Numbered from the stretch's first letter, positions 37,329-45,994 are shown. The stretch: 56,667 nucleotides of DNA from Alphaproteobacteria bacterium (GCA_029250225.1 JAQWUY010000022.1:1-56667), one strand, 5' to 3'. Notes: generated by a model from the sequence alone, not told the origin. Numbers and translations: made by a program.

Positions 37329-38759
37329 TTAACTATTTTCCAATATTGCTTTGCGTATTATTTTACTATCATCAAATGGTAATATTTTATCACCCACTAT
37401 TTGACCTTGTTCGTGTCCTTTACCAGCAACAATTAAAATATCATCTTGTTCTAATTCTTTTACTGATTGCATAATTGCATTTTCTCGCCCATCAATTTCA
37501 ATCCCATCAACTGCCCCAACCATCATATCACGACGGATATTAGCGGGTTTTTCATTTCTTGGATTATCATCGGTAATATATGCATTATCAGCATAATTGC
37601 AAGCAATTTTACCCATAATTGGTCGTTTCCCAGCATCGCGATTACCACCGCATCCAATTAATACATTTAATTTCTTTTTACTGTGATTTCGCATAGTTTG
37701 CAACACAGTTTTTAAAGCATCAGGGGTATGTGCATAGTCAACATATACAATTCCGCCTTTTTGTGTCATTCCTATGTATTCCAGTCTTCCCCTTACACCG
37801 GATACATTATCAATAAACTGTGCGTTTTCTACTATGTCATTATTTATTCCACTTAACCCTAATGCACAAAGTATATTTTCAATTTGGAATAATCCTGCTA
37901 TTTGTATATTAGTTTGCATTTCAACACCCATTACTGACATATCAACATCAAAACCTGTTGAGCTTGTTTTATATCCTATTACATGAATATCAGGTATAAT
38001 CCCATTTTTTGATTTTTCTAACAATCCGTATGAAATTGTTTTAATTTTGCGTTTGTCACAAATCTCTTTTAATTGATTGTATTCCGGTATAGTTGAATTT
38101 AATACAGCATAACCATCTGGGGATAATAATTTCTCAAATAAATAAGATTTTGCTTTAAAATATTCATTCATATTTTTGTGATAATCTAAATGGTCTCTTG
38201 ATAAATTAGTAAATCCAGCACTAGTAAATTCAATTCCATCTAAACGGTTCATATCTAGGCCGTGCGAAGAGGCTTCCATACAAACAAAATCAACTTGTTT
38301 TTCTTGGGTTACTTGTTTTAATTGTTGATGTAATAGGGCGGGTTCAGGTGTTGTTAAAGAAGATTTTGGTTCGCATCCACACCCAGTAAAACCAAGTGTT
38401 CCGGTGGCTATTGCATTATGACCTTTTTTATCCCATATTTGCTGTGTAAAATTTGCTACGGAAGTTTTGCCATTAGTGCCTGTAACCGCCGAAAAATATT
38501 TTGGCTTAGGTTGATAAAATTTTGCACAATACTGAGCATAATATTGACGAGGATTGTCAGTTTTTATTACTTCTATTTTATCAGGTATATTTTGTGTTTC
38601 AACATCAGAGTGTGTAATTATTGCAACGGCACCATTTTGTATTGCTTCTTCGATATATTTTGTCCCATCTTGATTTTCACCACGAAGAGCAATAAATAAC
38701 CCACCTTTTTTGATGGTTTTACTATTTGGGGAAATCATATTAATATTTGATTTAATCAT
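37329..38759 (-). CDS. murE: UDP-MurNAc-tripeptide synthetase, meso-DAP type
   Basis: Adds the third stem residue. The 476-residue Mur ligase carries SRTIKKGG-like N-terminal features (SKTIKKGGLFIALRGEN), the ATP site SAVTGTNGKTSVANFT, ASSHGLDMNR and, decisive for specificity, TDDNPRNEKP at about 398-407. The DNPR motif marks enzymes that take meso-diaminopimelate rather than lysine, so the organism should have DAP-type peptidoglycan. Its ATG shares one base with the ftsI stop (TAATG). Confidence 0.95.
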   Translation of the reverse strand: MIKSNINMISPNSKTIKKGGLFIALRGENQDGTKYIEEAIQNGAVAIITHSDVETQNIPDKIEVIKTDNPRQYYAQYCAKFYQPKPKYFSAVTGTNGKTSVANFTQQIWDKKGHNAIATGTLGFTGCGCEPKSSLTTPEPALLHQQLKQVTQEKQVDFVCMEASSHGLDMNRLDGIEFTSAGFTNLSRDHLDYHKNMNEYFKAKSYLFEKLLSPDGYAVLNSTIPEYNQLKEICDKRKIKTISYGLLEKSKNGIIPDIHVIGYKTSSTGFDVDMSVMGVEMQTNIQIAGLFQIENILCALGLSGINNDIVENAQFIDNVSGVRGRLEYIGMTQKGGIVYVDYAHTPDALKTVLQTMRNHSKKKLNVLIGCGGNRDAGKRPIMGKIACNYADNAYITDDNPRNEKPANIRRDMMVGAVDGIEIDGRENAIMQSVKELEQDDILIVAGKGHEQGQIVGDKILPFDDSKIIRKAILENS

Positions 38760-40492
38760 TATATCTGTCCATTTATTTTAGTTTTAGTATTTTTAGGCGG
38801 TGGGATTTTCATTGCTCTTTTAATTGCCGGATTATTTTCATCAACAGGGTAAATATCTAGTATAGGAGCGATTTGTTCTATAACTTTGGCCGCAACAGGT
38901 GCACCAACCCACCCACCAGTTGGTCTTAAATTGTTTGTAATGGGGCTAGGTTGTGGTTCGTCTATCAATATATAAACAATATATTTAGGGTTGTGCATAG
39001 GAAAGCTTGCTACTAACGATGAAATTAAAGCTTTTTTATCATACCCACCATTTTTGGGTTTTTCTGCGGTTCCAGTTTTACTACCAACTAGATAACCTTG
39101 TACATTTGTTAATTTCCCTGATCCATTAGTTGTGTTATAACGCATTAATTTACGAACTTGACGAGAAGTTTTTGAACTAAATACAGTTCTTCCTTCGGCT
39201 ATTTGGTCTTTTATAAATAGAGGTTTATAATATGTTCCCCCGTTAACTACTGCACCTATTGCCGATACTAAATGTAATGGTGAAACCGATATTCCGTGGC
39301 CATAAGATATTGTCGCTGTTTCAGTTTTTCGCCAATATTTCGGATATATAGTTTTTGCTCGTTCTGGCAATATAATATCTAGGGGTTCAAGCAGATTCAA
39401 TTCTTGCATTTTTTCTTTTTGAATTTTTGTACCTACATCCATTATCATTTTTATAGAACCAATATTTGATGAATGAATAAAAATTTCAGGAACTGATAAT
39501 ATTTTTTTCTGTGCGTGATAATCGTTGATTACAAACTTACCTATTTTTATAGGCTTAGTGGCATCATATACATCGCGTATTGATACTTTTTTAGATTCTA
39601 GTGCGATGGCTGAATTAATAATTTTAAATGTAGAGCCTAGTTCATATACCGCGTGTGTTGCTTTATTAAGAAAGTTTTTTCTACCTTTGTTTGGGTGATT
39701 TGGGTCAAAATCAGGTAGGCTTGTCATTGCGATAACTTCACCGTTTGTTACATCCATAACTATTCCAGTTCCACCGATAGCCGAAGTTAATTTCATCATC
39801 TTCAATATTTCACTTCTAAGTATATATTGAATTCTTGCATCGATAGTTAGATGCACTGGTTTTTCTAGTTCACTTAATTTTTTATCAAATTTTTTCTCAA
39901 TTCCACTAACCCCGATATTATCGACATTTACATATCCGAGTATATGTGACATTAAGTTTTCGTGAGGATAAATTCTTGTTTTAGCTTTTATGAAATTAAG
40001 TGATATGTCGCCTAATGCATTAACGCTATATTTTTGTTTTGGTGTAAGGCGACGAACTAACCACACAAACCTAGCTTTGCGAGTAAGTTTTTTATATAAT
40101 TTGTCGGGGTTCATATTTGGAAATATTTCTAGTAATTGGTGCTGTAATAATTTAGCATCTTTTACCATTTTAGGATTTACATATAATCCATCTGAATTTA
40201 AAAAATCGGCAACTAGTGTGCCGTTACGATCATAAATACTTTCGCGGGTAATGGTTTTTTTAGGCGCATATGATGGTTTTTTTGTGTAAATATCATTTGG
40301 AAAGCCACCGATTAAAACAATTTTTAATGATATTATAGAATAAACCGTCCAAACAACACCTTTTATAATTAAACTACGATTTTTCCCTGCTTTTAATGTT
40401 TTTTCATAACTATTGTCAAAATTAATAGATTTATTTATTAATTTCGATATGTATTTAAAAATACAATTTAATAGTCGTCCGAGTAGTTGCAT
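38759..40492 (-). CDS. ftsI: Peptidoglycan transpeptidase FtsI (PBP3)
   Basis: Septal class B penicillin-binding protein. The 577-residue protein has a basic N-terminus, one membrane anchor (SLIIKGVVWTVYSIISLKIV, about 39-58), a pedestal domain beginning RESIYDRNGTLVADF, and a transpeptidase domain with the three active-site motifs: STFK near residue 286, SSN near 342 and KTGT near 471. It works with FtsW in the same cluster. The C-terminal tail is Pro- and Lys-rich. It follows ftsL by 21 bases. Confidence 0.95.
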   Translation of the reverse strand: MQLLGRLLNCIFKYISKLINKSINFDNSYEKTLKAGKNRSLIIKGVVWTVYSIISLKIVLIGGFPNDIYTKKPSYAPKKTITRESIYDRNGTLVADFLNSDGLYVNPKMVKDAKLLQHQLLEIFPNMNPDKLYKKLTRKARFVWLVRRLTPKQKYSVNALGDISLNFIKAKTRIYPHENLMSHILGYVNVDNIGVSGIEKKFDKKLSELEKPVHLTIDARIQYILRSEILKMMKLTSAIGGTGIVMDVTNGEVIAMTSLPDFDPNHPNKGRKNFLNKATHAVYELGSTFKIINSAIALESKKVSIRDVYDATKPIKIGKFVINDYHAQKKILSVPEIFIHSSNIGSIKMIMDVGTKIQKEKMQELNLLEPLDIILPERAKTIYPKYWRKTETATISYGHGISVSPLHLVSAIGAVVNGGTYYKPLFIKDQIAEGRTVFSSKTSRQVRKLMRYNTTNGSGKLTNVQGYLVGSKTGTAEKPKNGGYDKKALISSLVASFPMHNPKYIVYILIDEPQPSPITNNLRPTGGWVGAPVAAKVIEQIAPILDIYPVDENNPAIKRAMKIPPPKNTKTKINGQI

Positions 40493-40513
40493 TTTAACAC
40501 CACAGAATTAAAT

Positions 40514-40870
40514 TTATTCATCAGATATTCTGATAACAGGATACTCTTCTTTTGAATCCGTTTTTATATCAACAAGTTTTGATGAATTTGGAATTGTTTC
40601 CAAATTAACAATTTTCTTTGCCGTGATTTTCTTTAATTCAGGTAATAATTTTTTGCTAATCGCATCAATTCTCTCTGGACGAGTTAAAAAAGCCCACTCA
40701 CTTTCAGATTCTCTTATATTATCGTGTTCTTCTTCTATTTTTTTCTCAATATAACTTATTTGTTTTCCAAGATTTTTAACTTGTGCTGATACATATATAA
40801 TCATAAACAGTATACTAGAAAATATTAAAATCCAAACGGTGATAAATAATTTTTTCCCTGATAAAAACAT
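40514..40870 (-). CDS. ftsL: Cell division protein FtsL
   Basis: Short bitopic protein of 118 residues: a small cytoplasmic tail, one membrane segment (FITVWILIFSSILFMIIYV, about 9-27) and a periplasmic coiled coil (KNLGKQISYIEKKIEEEHDN) followed by WAFLTRPERIDAISKKLLPEL, the block seen in alphaproteobacterial FtsL-like proteins. Sequence conservation in FtsL is low, so the call rests on size, topology and its fixed place between rsmH and ftsI. Confidence 0.88.
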   Translation of the reverse strand: MFLSGKKLFITVWILIFSSILFMIIYVSAQVKNLGKQISYIEKKIEEEHDNIRESESEWAFLTRPERIDAISKKLLPELKKITAKKIVNLETIPNSSKLVDIKTDSKEEYPVIRISDE

Positions 40871-40890
40871 AATAATTCCTCCTTACATCT

Positions 40891-41811
40891 CTATATCTTT
40901 GTTGCCATTCTTAGTTTTGCAGAACGGGAACGAGGGTTTAATTCATATTCTTGCTCTGTGCATTTAATGAATTTTTTATTTCCTACCTTCAAGCTAAGTT
41001 TTTTTTCTTCGGTTATTGGTAAATGACGATTTACGCTTTCTTGTTGCGAATTCTTTTTTATAAAATTCTTAACAATTCTATCTTCTAGTGAATGAAATGA
41101 AACTACCACCAGACGACCACCAGAATTTAACAATTCTAATGTACTTTCTAAACATCTTTCAACTTCACCTAACTCATCATTTACAGCAATTCTTAGACCC
41201 TGAAAAGTTCTTGTTGCTGGATCTATTTTACTATTTTTTGAAAAAACCACACTTCTTACAATATCAGCAAGTTCTTTTGTTGTTTCAATTTCTTTTTCTT
41301 GACGGAATTTTAATATTCTTGATGCTATTTTACCCGCCATTTTTTCTTCACCGTAATTCTTTATTATATGTGCGATTTCACCGTGTGAGTACTTGTTTAC
41401 AATATCTTTTGCTGATATTCCCGAACTACTCATACGCATATCCAAAGGACCATCTTTTTTAAAAGAAAAACCTCGTTCTGCTTGGTCAATTTGTGGACTT
41501 GAAACCCCTAAATCTAGAACAATTACATCAACTCTATCTATTCCTTGTTCTAGTAATAATTGTTTTATATCACCAAAACAACCTTCAAGAATTTTAAAAT
41601 TCTCTTTGTATGTGTTTTGTAATTCTTTACTTCTGTCAATTGCTTGTGGATCACGGTCAATTGCATAAACTGTGCATTTGGCGTGATTTAAAAATGCTTT
41701 TGAATAACCACCTGCACCAAATGTGCAATCAACCACAATATCTTTATCTTTTATATTTGCTTGCTGTAATACTTCATTTAACATTACCGGAGCGTGAATT
41801 GTATTAGTCAT
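40891..41811 (-). CDS. rsmH: 16S rRNA (cytosine1402-N4)-methyltransferase
   Basis: SAM-dependent methylase of the ribosomal decoding centre (formerly MraW). The 306-residue protein begins HAPVMLNEVLQQANI and has the SAM motif VDCTFGAGGYSKAFL, DLGVSSPQIDQAERGFSF, DMRMSS, RTFQGLRIAVNDELGEVE, VVSFHSLEDRIVKNF and the C-terminal NPRSRSAKLR. The ATG overlaps the mraZ stop by eight bases (ATGACTAA). Standard second gene of the dcw cluster. Confidence 0.97.
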   Translation of the reverse strand: MTNTIHAPVMLNEVLQQANIKDKDIVVDCTFGAGGYSKAFLNHAKCTVYAIDRDPQAIDRSKELQNTYKENFKILEGCFGDIKQLLLEQGIDRVDVIVLDLGVSSPQIDQAERGFSFKKDGPLDMRMSSSGISAKDIVNKYSHGEIAHIIKNYGEEKMAGKIASRILKFRQEKEIETTKELADIVRSVVFSKNSKIDPATRTFQGLRIAVNDELGEVERCLESTLELLNSGGRLVVVSFHSLEDRIVKNFIKKNSQQESVNRHLPITEEKKLSLKVGNKKFIKCTEQEYELNPRSRSAKLRMATKI

Positions 41812-42268
41812 TAATTACCTCACTTGGCTTTTTTATTGTCAAACCTTTTTCGGCAAAATGTTTTCTTGAATCTTGGTTTTTTATTTTATAATTATCTGGA
41901 TTCCATATTTGAAAACGACGACCGCTACCAACAAACATAGCTGAAGTCGATATTTTAGCAAAACTTGAAAATTCTTCGGGTAAAACAAATCTTCCTGTAC
42001 TATCAAATGAAAAGGGGCGAGCATTCGCAATTATATAATTAAATGTTTCTTCTTCGTTAGAAAACATAGGGGCATTTTCTTCTATGCTGTGAATTATAAA
42101 ATCTATCAAATCTTGACCACCAGCTTCAAGACAATCTTTGTTTGGACTTGGAAAAATATAGAAAATATTACTCTTTTTAATATTCAGGACATCGCGAAAA
42201 TGCGAGGGTAGAGAAACCCTTGATTTTATATCAACCTTATTTTCATATGAACCAACGAAATATTTCAT
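41804..42268 (-). CDS. mraZ: Transcriptional regulator MraZ
   Basis: First gene of the dcw cluster; a 154-residue protein with two AbrB-like swapped-hairpin domains. The N-terminus FVGSYENKVDIKSRVSLPSHF and the second repeat FDSTGRFVLPEEFSSFAKI show the two DNA-binding modules. MraZ proteins bind direct repeats ahead of their own operon and usually repress it. The obvious target is the promoter region just upstream, although I could not pick out a clear set of repeated boxes there. Confidence 0.95.
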   Translation of the reverse strand: MKYFVGSYENKVDIKSRVSLPSHFRDVLNIKKSNIFYIFPSPNKDCLEAGGQDLIDFIIHSIEENAPMFSNEEETFNYIIANARPFSFDSTGRFVLPEEFSSFAKISTSAMFVGSGRRFQIWNPDNYKIKNQDSRKHFAEKGLTIKKPSEVIND

Positions 42269-42299
42269 TGTCTTTTACCTAAACATCTTACTACTTTAT

Positions 42300-42328
42300 G
42301 GTATATCATGGGAATATATGGTTGTCAA
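42300..42328 (-). promoter_or_regulatory. mraZ: Promoter of the dcw cluster (mraZ promoter)
   Basis: On the minus strand a perfect -35 TTGACA (42323-42328) is followed after 17 bases by TATACC (42300-42305), preceded by TGA as an extended -10. The expected start is about 25-30 bases upstream of the mraZ ATG. As most downstream genes overlap or nearly touch, this is probably the main promoter for the 16-gene cluster. Confidence 0.65.
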
Positions 42329-42432
42329 GTTATTAATTATGGTAAGTGATTGTAAAAAGGTTATTTTTAGGTGTTTATTTTATGAGTTAATTGTCAATTT
42401 AATGAATTAAATATTTTAATAAAAAAAAGATA

Positions 42433-42469
42433 TTGAATGTATCTGTGCACGAGTATTTTTTACATTCAA
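42433..42469. repeat. Inverted repeat upstream of the DUF1353 gene
   Basis: Perfect nine-base arms TTGAATGTA (42433-42441) and TACATTCAA (42461-42469) around 19 bases, ending one base before a TTGACA at 42471. It could be an operator or part of a transcribed structure. Confidence 0.5.
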
Positions 42470-42540
42470 CTTGACATTTTTATTGTAAGCTGTTTTATTG
42501 TGTTTTGCTATTTCTTTTCTAGTTATAGTTGATATTAAAA

Positions 42541-42620
42541 AAAATAAGAAAGTGTATAAAATAAAAATAAGAAAGTACATAAATGAAAACAGAAATACAT
42601 AAATGAAAACAGAAATACAT
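42541..42620 (+). repeat. Two adjacent tandem duplications at the DUF1353 start
   Basis: An imperfect pair of 20-mers with period 23 (42541-42560 and 42564-42583, two differences) runs into a perfect pair with period 20 (42581-42600 and 42601-42620). Each perfect copy contains an ATG followed by codons for KTEIH. The first copy makes a seven-codon ORF (42583-42606) whose TGA overlaps the ATG of the DUF1353 gene. Confidence 0.85.
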
Positions 42621-42956
42621 AATAGGCCTAGATTGTTATGGCTGGGTAAAGGAAGATATGAGTTATTAAATGATTTAGAATATTCAGTTAATGGTGAAAA
42701 ACTAAAAGTAAAAAAAGGTTTTGTTACTGATTTTACTTCTGTTCCTAGATTTTTACATTGGTTATTTAGTAGAAATTCTTTACAAAGTAGAGCGAGCGTT
42801 ATTCACGATAATCTATATGCAACTGGGGTAAGGTCAAGAAAAGATTCAGATATATTTTTTAAAAATTTATTGCGTAATGATTATGCAACTTTTTTAACTA
42901 GAATCTTGATGTTTTCAGGTGTAAGGATATTTGGTGCGCGAAGGTATAAAGGATAA
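42603..42956 (+). CDS. DUF1353 family protein
   Basis: A 117-residue basic protein matching DUF1353: GRYELLNDLEYSVNG, then KKGFVTDFTSVPRFLHWLF (the TDFTSVPR block is the family hallmark) and ASVIHDNLYATGVRSRKDSD with the conserved HD. DUF1353 proteins are found in phages and in many bacterial chromosomes and have no assigned function. Here no other phage gene is seen. The start at 42603 follows a tandem duplication that also supplies a seven-codon upstream ORF ending in an ATGA overlap. It ends in a terminator shared with convergent sodB. Confidence 0.8.
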   Translation: MKTEIHNRPRLLWLGKGRYELLNDLEYSVNGEKLKVKKGFVTDFTSVPRFLHWLFSRNSLQSRASVIHDNLYATGVRSRKDSDIFFKNLLRNDYATFLTRILMFSGVRIFGARRYKG

Positions 42957-42985
42957 TGAAGTTAAAATAGTTTGATTTTTTAAAT

Positions 42986-43020
42986 AAAAAGCCAATATAA
43001 AAATTTATATTGGCTTTTTT
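42986..43020. terminator. Bidirectional terminator between the DUF1353 gene and sodB
   Basis: A stem GCCAATATAAA (42991-43001) with TTTATATTGGC (43004-43014), flanked by an A-run before and a T-run after (to 43020), so it can act on both strands. It sits in the 77-base gap between the two convergent genes. Confidence 0.87.
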
Positions 43021-43033
43021 ATTTTTTATTAGT

Positions 43034-43636
43034 TTACTTTGCGTTATTAAATCTTTCCGCTACATATTCCCAATTAATTAGATTATCAACAAATGCTTTT
43101 AGATAGTCTGGGCGAGCATTTCTATAATCAATGTAGTAAGAATGTTCCCAAACATCACAACCTAATAAAGCGTGTCCACCGTGAATCAAAGGATTTTCAC
43201 CATTTGCAGTTTTTGTTACTTCTAGTTTTCCATTGTCATTTAACACTAACCAAGCCCAGCCAGAACCAAATTGGGTTGCACCAGCTTCACAAAAAGTTGC
43301 TTTAAATTTATCAGCAGATTCAAAATCTTCAATAATCTTTTTTTCTAGTTCACTAGGAATTTTCCCACCACCCTTAGGAGACATCATTTTCCAAAATTCA
43401 ATATGATTCCAGTGTTGTGCTGAATTATTAAATAAACCTGTTAATTCTTGTTCCCAAGAACCTTCTACTATTTCTTCTAGTGTTTTTTCTTTTAAATTTG
43501 TCTCTTCTAGTAATTTGTTTCCATTAACAACATATGCATTATGGTGTTTGTCGTGGTGAAATTCTAAGGTTTCAGCTGACATATAAGGACCCAATGAATC
43601 ATATGCATATGGTAATTCAGGTAGAGTTAAGGTCAT
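43034..43636 (-). CDS. sodB: Superoxide dismutase, Fe type
   Basis: Cytoplasmic superoxide dismutase of 200 residues. Metal ligands are His27, His78 (in AQHWNH), Asp161 and His165 (DVWEHSYYIDY). Gln74, four residues before the second His, is at the position where Fe-SODs have Gln and Mn-SODs have Gly, so the iron form is favoured; cambialistic use cannot be excluded. A good ribosome site (AAGGAGAA) precedes the ATG, and a promoter candidate lies upstream. It is divergent from purB. Confidence 0.94.
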   Translation of the reverse strand: MTLTLPELPYAYDSLGPYMSAETLEFHHDKHHNAYVVNGNKLLEETNLKEKTLEEIVEGSWEQELTGLFNNSAQHWNHIEFWKMMSPKGGGKIPSELEKKIIEDFESADKFKATFCEAGATQFGSGWAWLVLNDNGKLEVTKTANGENPLIHGGHALLGCDVWEHSYYIDYRNARPDYLKAFVDNLINWEYVAERFNNAK

Positions 43637-43672
43637 AGTGTTCTCCTTGTTGTAGTTAAATTGTTTAATTTT

Positions 43673-43700
43673 ATAATATCATATTTTATTATTTTAGCAA
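43673..43700 (-). promoter_or_regulatory. sodB: Candidate sodB promoter
   Basis: On the minus strand TTGCTA (43695-43700) and TATTAT (43673-43678) are 16 bases apart, with TGA before the -10 as an extended element, about 37 bases before the sodB ATG. Confidence 0.5.
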
Positions 43701-43763
43701 TAATTTAAAGTTTAAAGCTTATATTTCACTAATAATATATAACATTGAAAAATTATTTATTTT

Positions 43764-43792
43764 TTGTTATTTTTATATTATATAACTATAAG
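43764..43792 (+). promoter_or_regulatory. purB: Candidate purB promoter
   Basis: TTGTTA (43764-43769) and TATAAG (43787-43792) are separated by 17 bases, 33 bases before the purB ATG. The match is good but the region is AT-rich. Confidence 0.45.
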
Positions 43793-43825
43793 ATTATTAA
43801 ATAAAAATAACGGAAAGATAAAATA

Positions 43826-45121
43826 ATGATACCAAGATATAGTTGCCCAGAAATGGTTAAAATATGGGAGCCACAAAATAAATTTAAAATTTGGTTTGAA
43901 ATTGAGGCTCACGCTTGCGATAAACAAGCAGAACTTGGAATTATACCTAAGGATTCAGCTAAAAAAATATGGGAAAAAGGAAACTTTGAAGTTGCTAGGA
44001 TAGATGAAATTGAGGCAGAAACAAAACACGATGTAATTGCCTTTTTAACTAATGTAGCCGAATATGTAGGTGATGATGCAAGGTTTATTCATCAAGGAAT
44101 GACATCATCTGATGTTTTAGATACTTGTCTTAATGTTCAATTAACACAGGCTTGTGATATTTTACTTGATGATATGGATAAAGTTTTATTAGCTTTGGAA
44201 AAAAGAGCGCTAGAACACAAATATACAATACGCATCGGGCGTAGTCACGGAATTCACGCAGAGCCAACAACATTTGGTTTAACTTTGGCAAGATTTTATG
44301 CTGAAATGAATCGAGGTAAAGATAGGCTAATTAATGCTAGAAAAGAAATTTCTTCTTGTGCAATATCCGGAGCCGTTGGCACATTTGCTAATATTAACCC
44401 AGAGGTTGAACAATATGTCGCGGAAAAAATGGGATTGGAAATTGAGCCAATATCAACACAAGTTATTCCACGCGATAGGCACGCAATGTTTTTTGCGACA
44501 CTAGGTGTTATTGCATCAAGTATGGAAAACATCGCAACTGAAATTCGTCATATGCAACGCACTGAATTACGCGAGGCTGAGGAATTTTTCAGCAAAGGTC
44601 AAAAAGGTTCTTCTGCGATGCCACATAAACGCAATCCTGTATTAACAGAAAACCTAACTGGTTTAGCAAGATTAATAAGAATGTCGGTTATTCCAGCGAT
44701 GGAAAATGTTACATTATGGCACGAACGCGATATTTCACACTCATCAGTAGAAAGAGCCATAGGGCCTGACACTACTGTTACAATGAATTTTGCATTAAAT
44801 AGACTTGCCGGTGTAATTGAAAAATTGGTTGTTTATCCTGATGAAATGGAAAACAATCTTAACCAATTGGGTGGATTGCATAATTCGCAAAGAGTTTTGC
44901 TTGCCTTGACACAGGCGGGTATGTCGCGTGAAAATGCATATAAAATAGTACAGCGAAATGCAATGCAAAGTTGGAAAGAAAAAGAATCTTTCCAAGAGCT
45001 TTTAAAGAAAGATAAAGAAGTTATAAACAAAATAACTAAACAACAAGTTGATGAAATGTTTGATATTGAATATCATACAAAATACATTGACACTATATTT
45101 AAAAGGGTATTTAATAAGTAA
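43826..45121 (+). CDS. purB: Adenylosuccinate lyase
   Basis: Catalyses two fumarate-releasing steps of purine synthesis (SAICAR to AICAR, adenylosuccinate to AMP). The 431-residue protein belongs to the fumarase/aspartase superfamily: MIPRYSCPEMVKIWEPQNKF at the start, KHDVIAFL, FIHQGMTSSDVLDT, GRSHGIHAEPTTFG, and the superfamily signature GSSAMPHKRNPVLTENL. Later blocks WHERDISHSSVERAI and NLNQLGGLHNSQRVLL also fit. It is followed by a DMT permease three bases downstream. Confidence 0.96.
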   Translation: MIPRYSCPEMVKIWEPQNKFKIWFEIEAHACDKQAELGIIPKDSAKKIWEKGNFEVARIDEIEAETKHDVIAFLTNVAEYVGDDARFIHQGMTSSDVLDTCLNVQLTQACDILLDDMDKVLLALEKRALEHKYTIRIGRSHGIHAEPTTFGLTLARFYAEMNRGKDRLINARKEISSCAISGAVGTFANINPEVEQYVAEKMGLEIEPISTQVIPRDRHAMFFATLGVIASSMENIATEIRHMQRTELREAEEFFSKGQKGSSAMPHKRNPVLTENLTGLARLIRMSVIPAMENVTLWHERDISHSSVERAIGPDTTVTMNFALNRLAGVIEKLVVYPDEMENNLNQLGGLHNSQRVLLALTQAGMSRENAYKIVQRNAMQSWKEKESFQELLKKDKEVINKITKQQVDEMFDIEYHTKYIDTIFKRVFNK

Positions 45122-45124
45122 AAT

Positions 45125-45994
45125 ATGATTTCTAGATTATCGCCAATATTTGGTATTTTAGCTGTATTACTCTGGGGGCTTTCATTTAGCGCTGGTAAAA
45201 TCGCTTACCAACAATTAAATGTTTTTGAATTAACTTTAATGAGGTTAGGTATTGCCTCTCTTTGTTTTTTCCCTGTATTAGTTTATGATGTACATAAAAA
45301 TGGGGTTCCTTGTAAAAAGGATTTATTGTTATTAACATTTGTAGGGTTCTTTGCCTTTTTAGCTACTTTATTACTTCAATTTTTGGGATTAACATATGTT
45401 AATGCTTCAGTTGCTTCTATAACTGCCGGTTTGGAAGGAACATTTGTGATGATTATCTCGTATTTGGTTTTAAAGCAAAAACCTTCTAAATCAAATTGTT
45501 TCGTTGCTTCAATTTCAATGATTGGTTTGATAATTGTTATAGGAATACCAGAGCAAACAAAAATAACAGGGGTGTTTTTAATAATGATGGCTAATGTTTG
45601 TGCTGGCATTTCAACTGTTGCTCAAAAACCATTGTTTGAAAATATATCTGTACTAGGGATTACCTCTTGGACGGTAATTATAAGTTTCTTAATTATTTCT
45701 TTGGGCATTCCATTTTTTGAAGTAACAAATATGGAATCTTATACAAATCAAACTTGGATGGCTTTATTATTGTTAAGTGTTGGGGCGACAGTAGTTGCAT
45801 ATTTATTATCAACTCTTTGCTTAAAACACCTATCTACTAATCGTTCGGCTCAGTTTATGGTAATGGAACCAATAGTCGGTGTATTCGCAGCTGTCATACT
45901 TTTAGGTGAAGCATTTACTATTAATATAATCATAGGAACCACTCTTGTAGTAATAGCGATGGCTGTTAATAGTTTAATAGATGATGGTAATTAA
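45125..45994 (+). CDS. DMT-superfamily (EamA) permease
   Basis: A 289-residue inner-membrane protein with about ten hydrophobic helices arranged as two EamA repeats. The first begins FGILAVLLWGLSFSAGKIAY and includes FLGLTYVNASVASITAGLEG; the second includes GVFLIMMANVCAGISTVAQK and ends GEAFTINIIIGTTLVVIAMAV. The NASVASI...E and LGE.F..N blocks are typical. Such proteins export or import small metabolites and the substrate cannot be read from sequence. The position right after purB suggests cotranscription. Confidence 0.85.
   Translation: MISRLSPIFGILAVLLWGLSFSAGKIAYQQLNVFELTLMRLGIASLCFFPVLVYDVHKNGVPCKKDLLLLTFVGFFAFLATLLLQFLGLTYVNASVASITAGLEGTFVMIISYLVLKQKPSKSNCFVASISMIGLIIVIGIPEQTKITGVFLIMMANVCAGISTVAQKPLFENISVLGITSWTVIISFLIISLGIPFFEVTNMESYTNQTWMALLLLSVGATVVAYLLSTLCLKHLSTNRSAQFMVMEPIVGVFAAVILLGEAFTINIIIGTTLVVIAMAVNSLIDDGN

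Larger units (their letters stand above)
42269..42582. other. 314-base spacer between mraZ and the DUF1353 gene
   Basis: No gene longer than a few codons is convincing here. Its left side holds the mraZ promoter. The middle (42330-42430) is AT-rich with no clear signal. The right side has an inverted repeat at 42433-42469, an isolated TTGACA at 42471-42476 with no good -10 at normal spacing, and tandem repeats leading into the DUF1353 start. Confidence 0.5.

Noticed and set aside
41088-41668. Overlapping plus-strand open frames of 124 and 91 codons inside rsmH
   Set aside because: Leucine/histidine/phenylalanine-rich translations typical of reverse-strand reading of a conserved AT-rich gene; no ribosome site.
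42541-42620. The tandem repeats as a CRISPR array
   Set aside because: Two copies with no spacers and no cas genes; these are simple tandem duplications.
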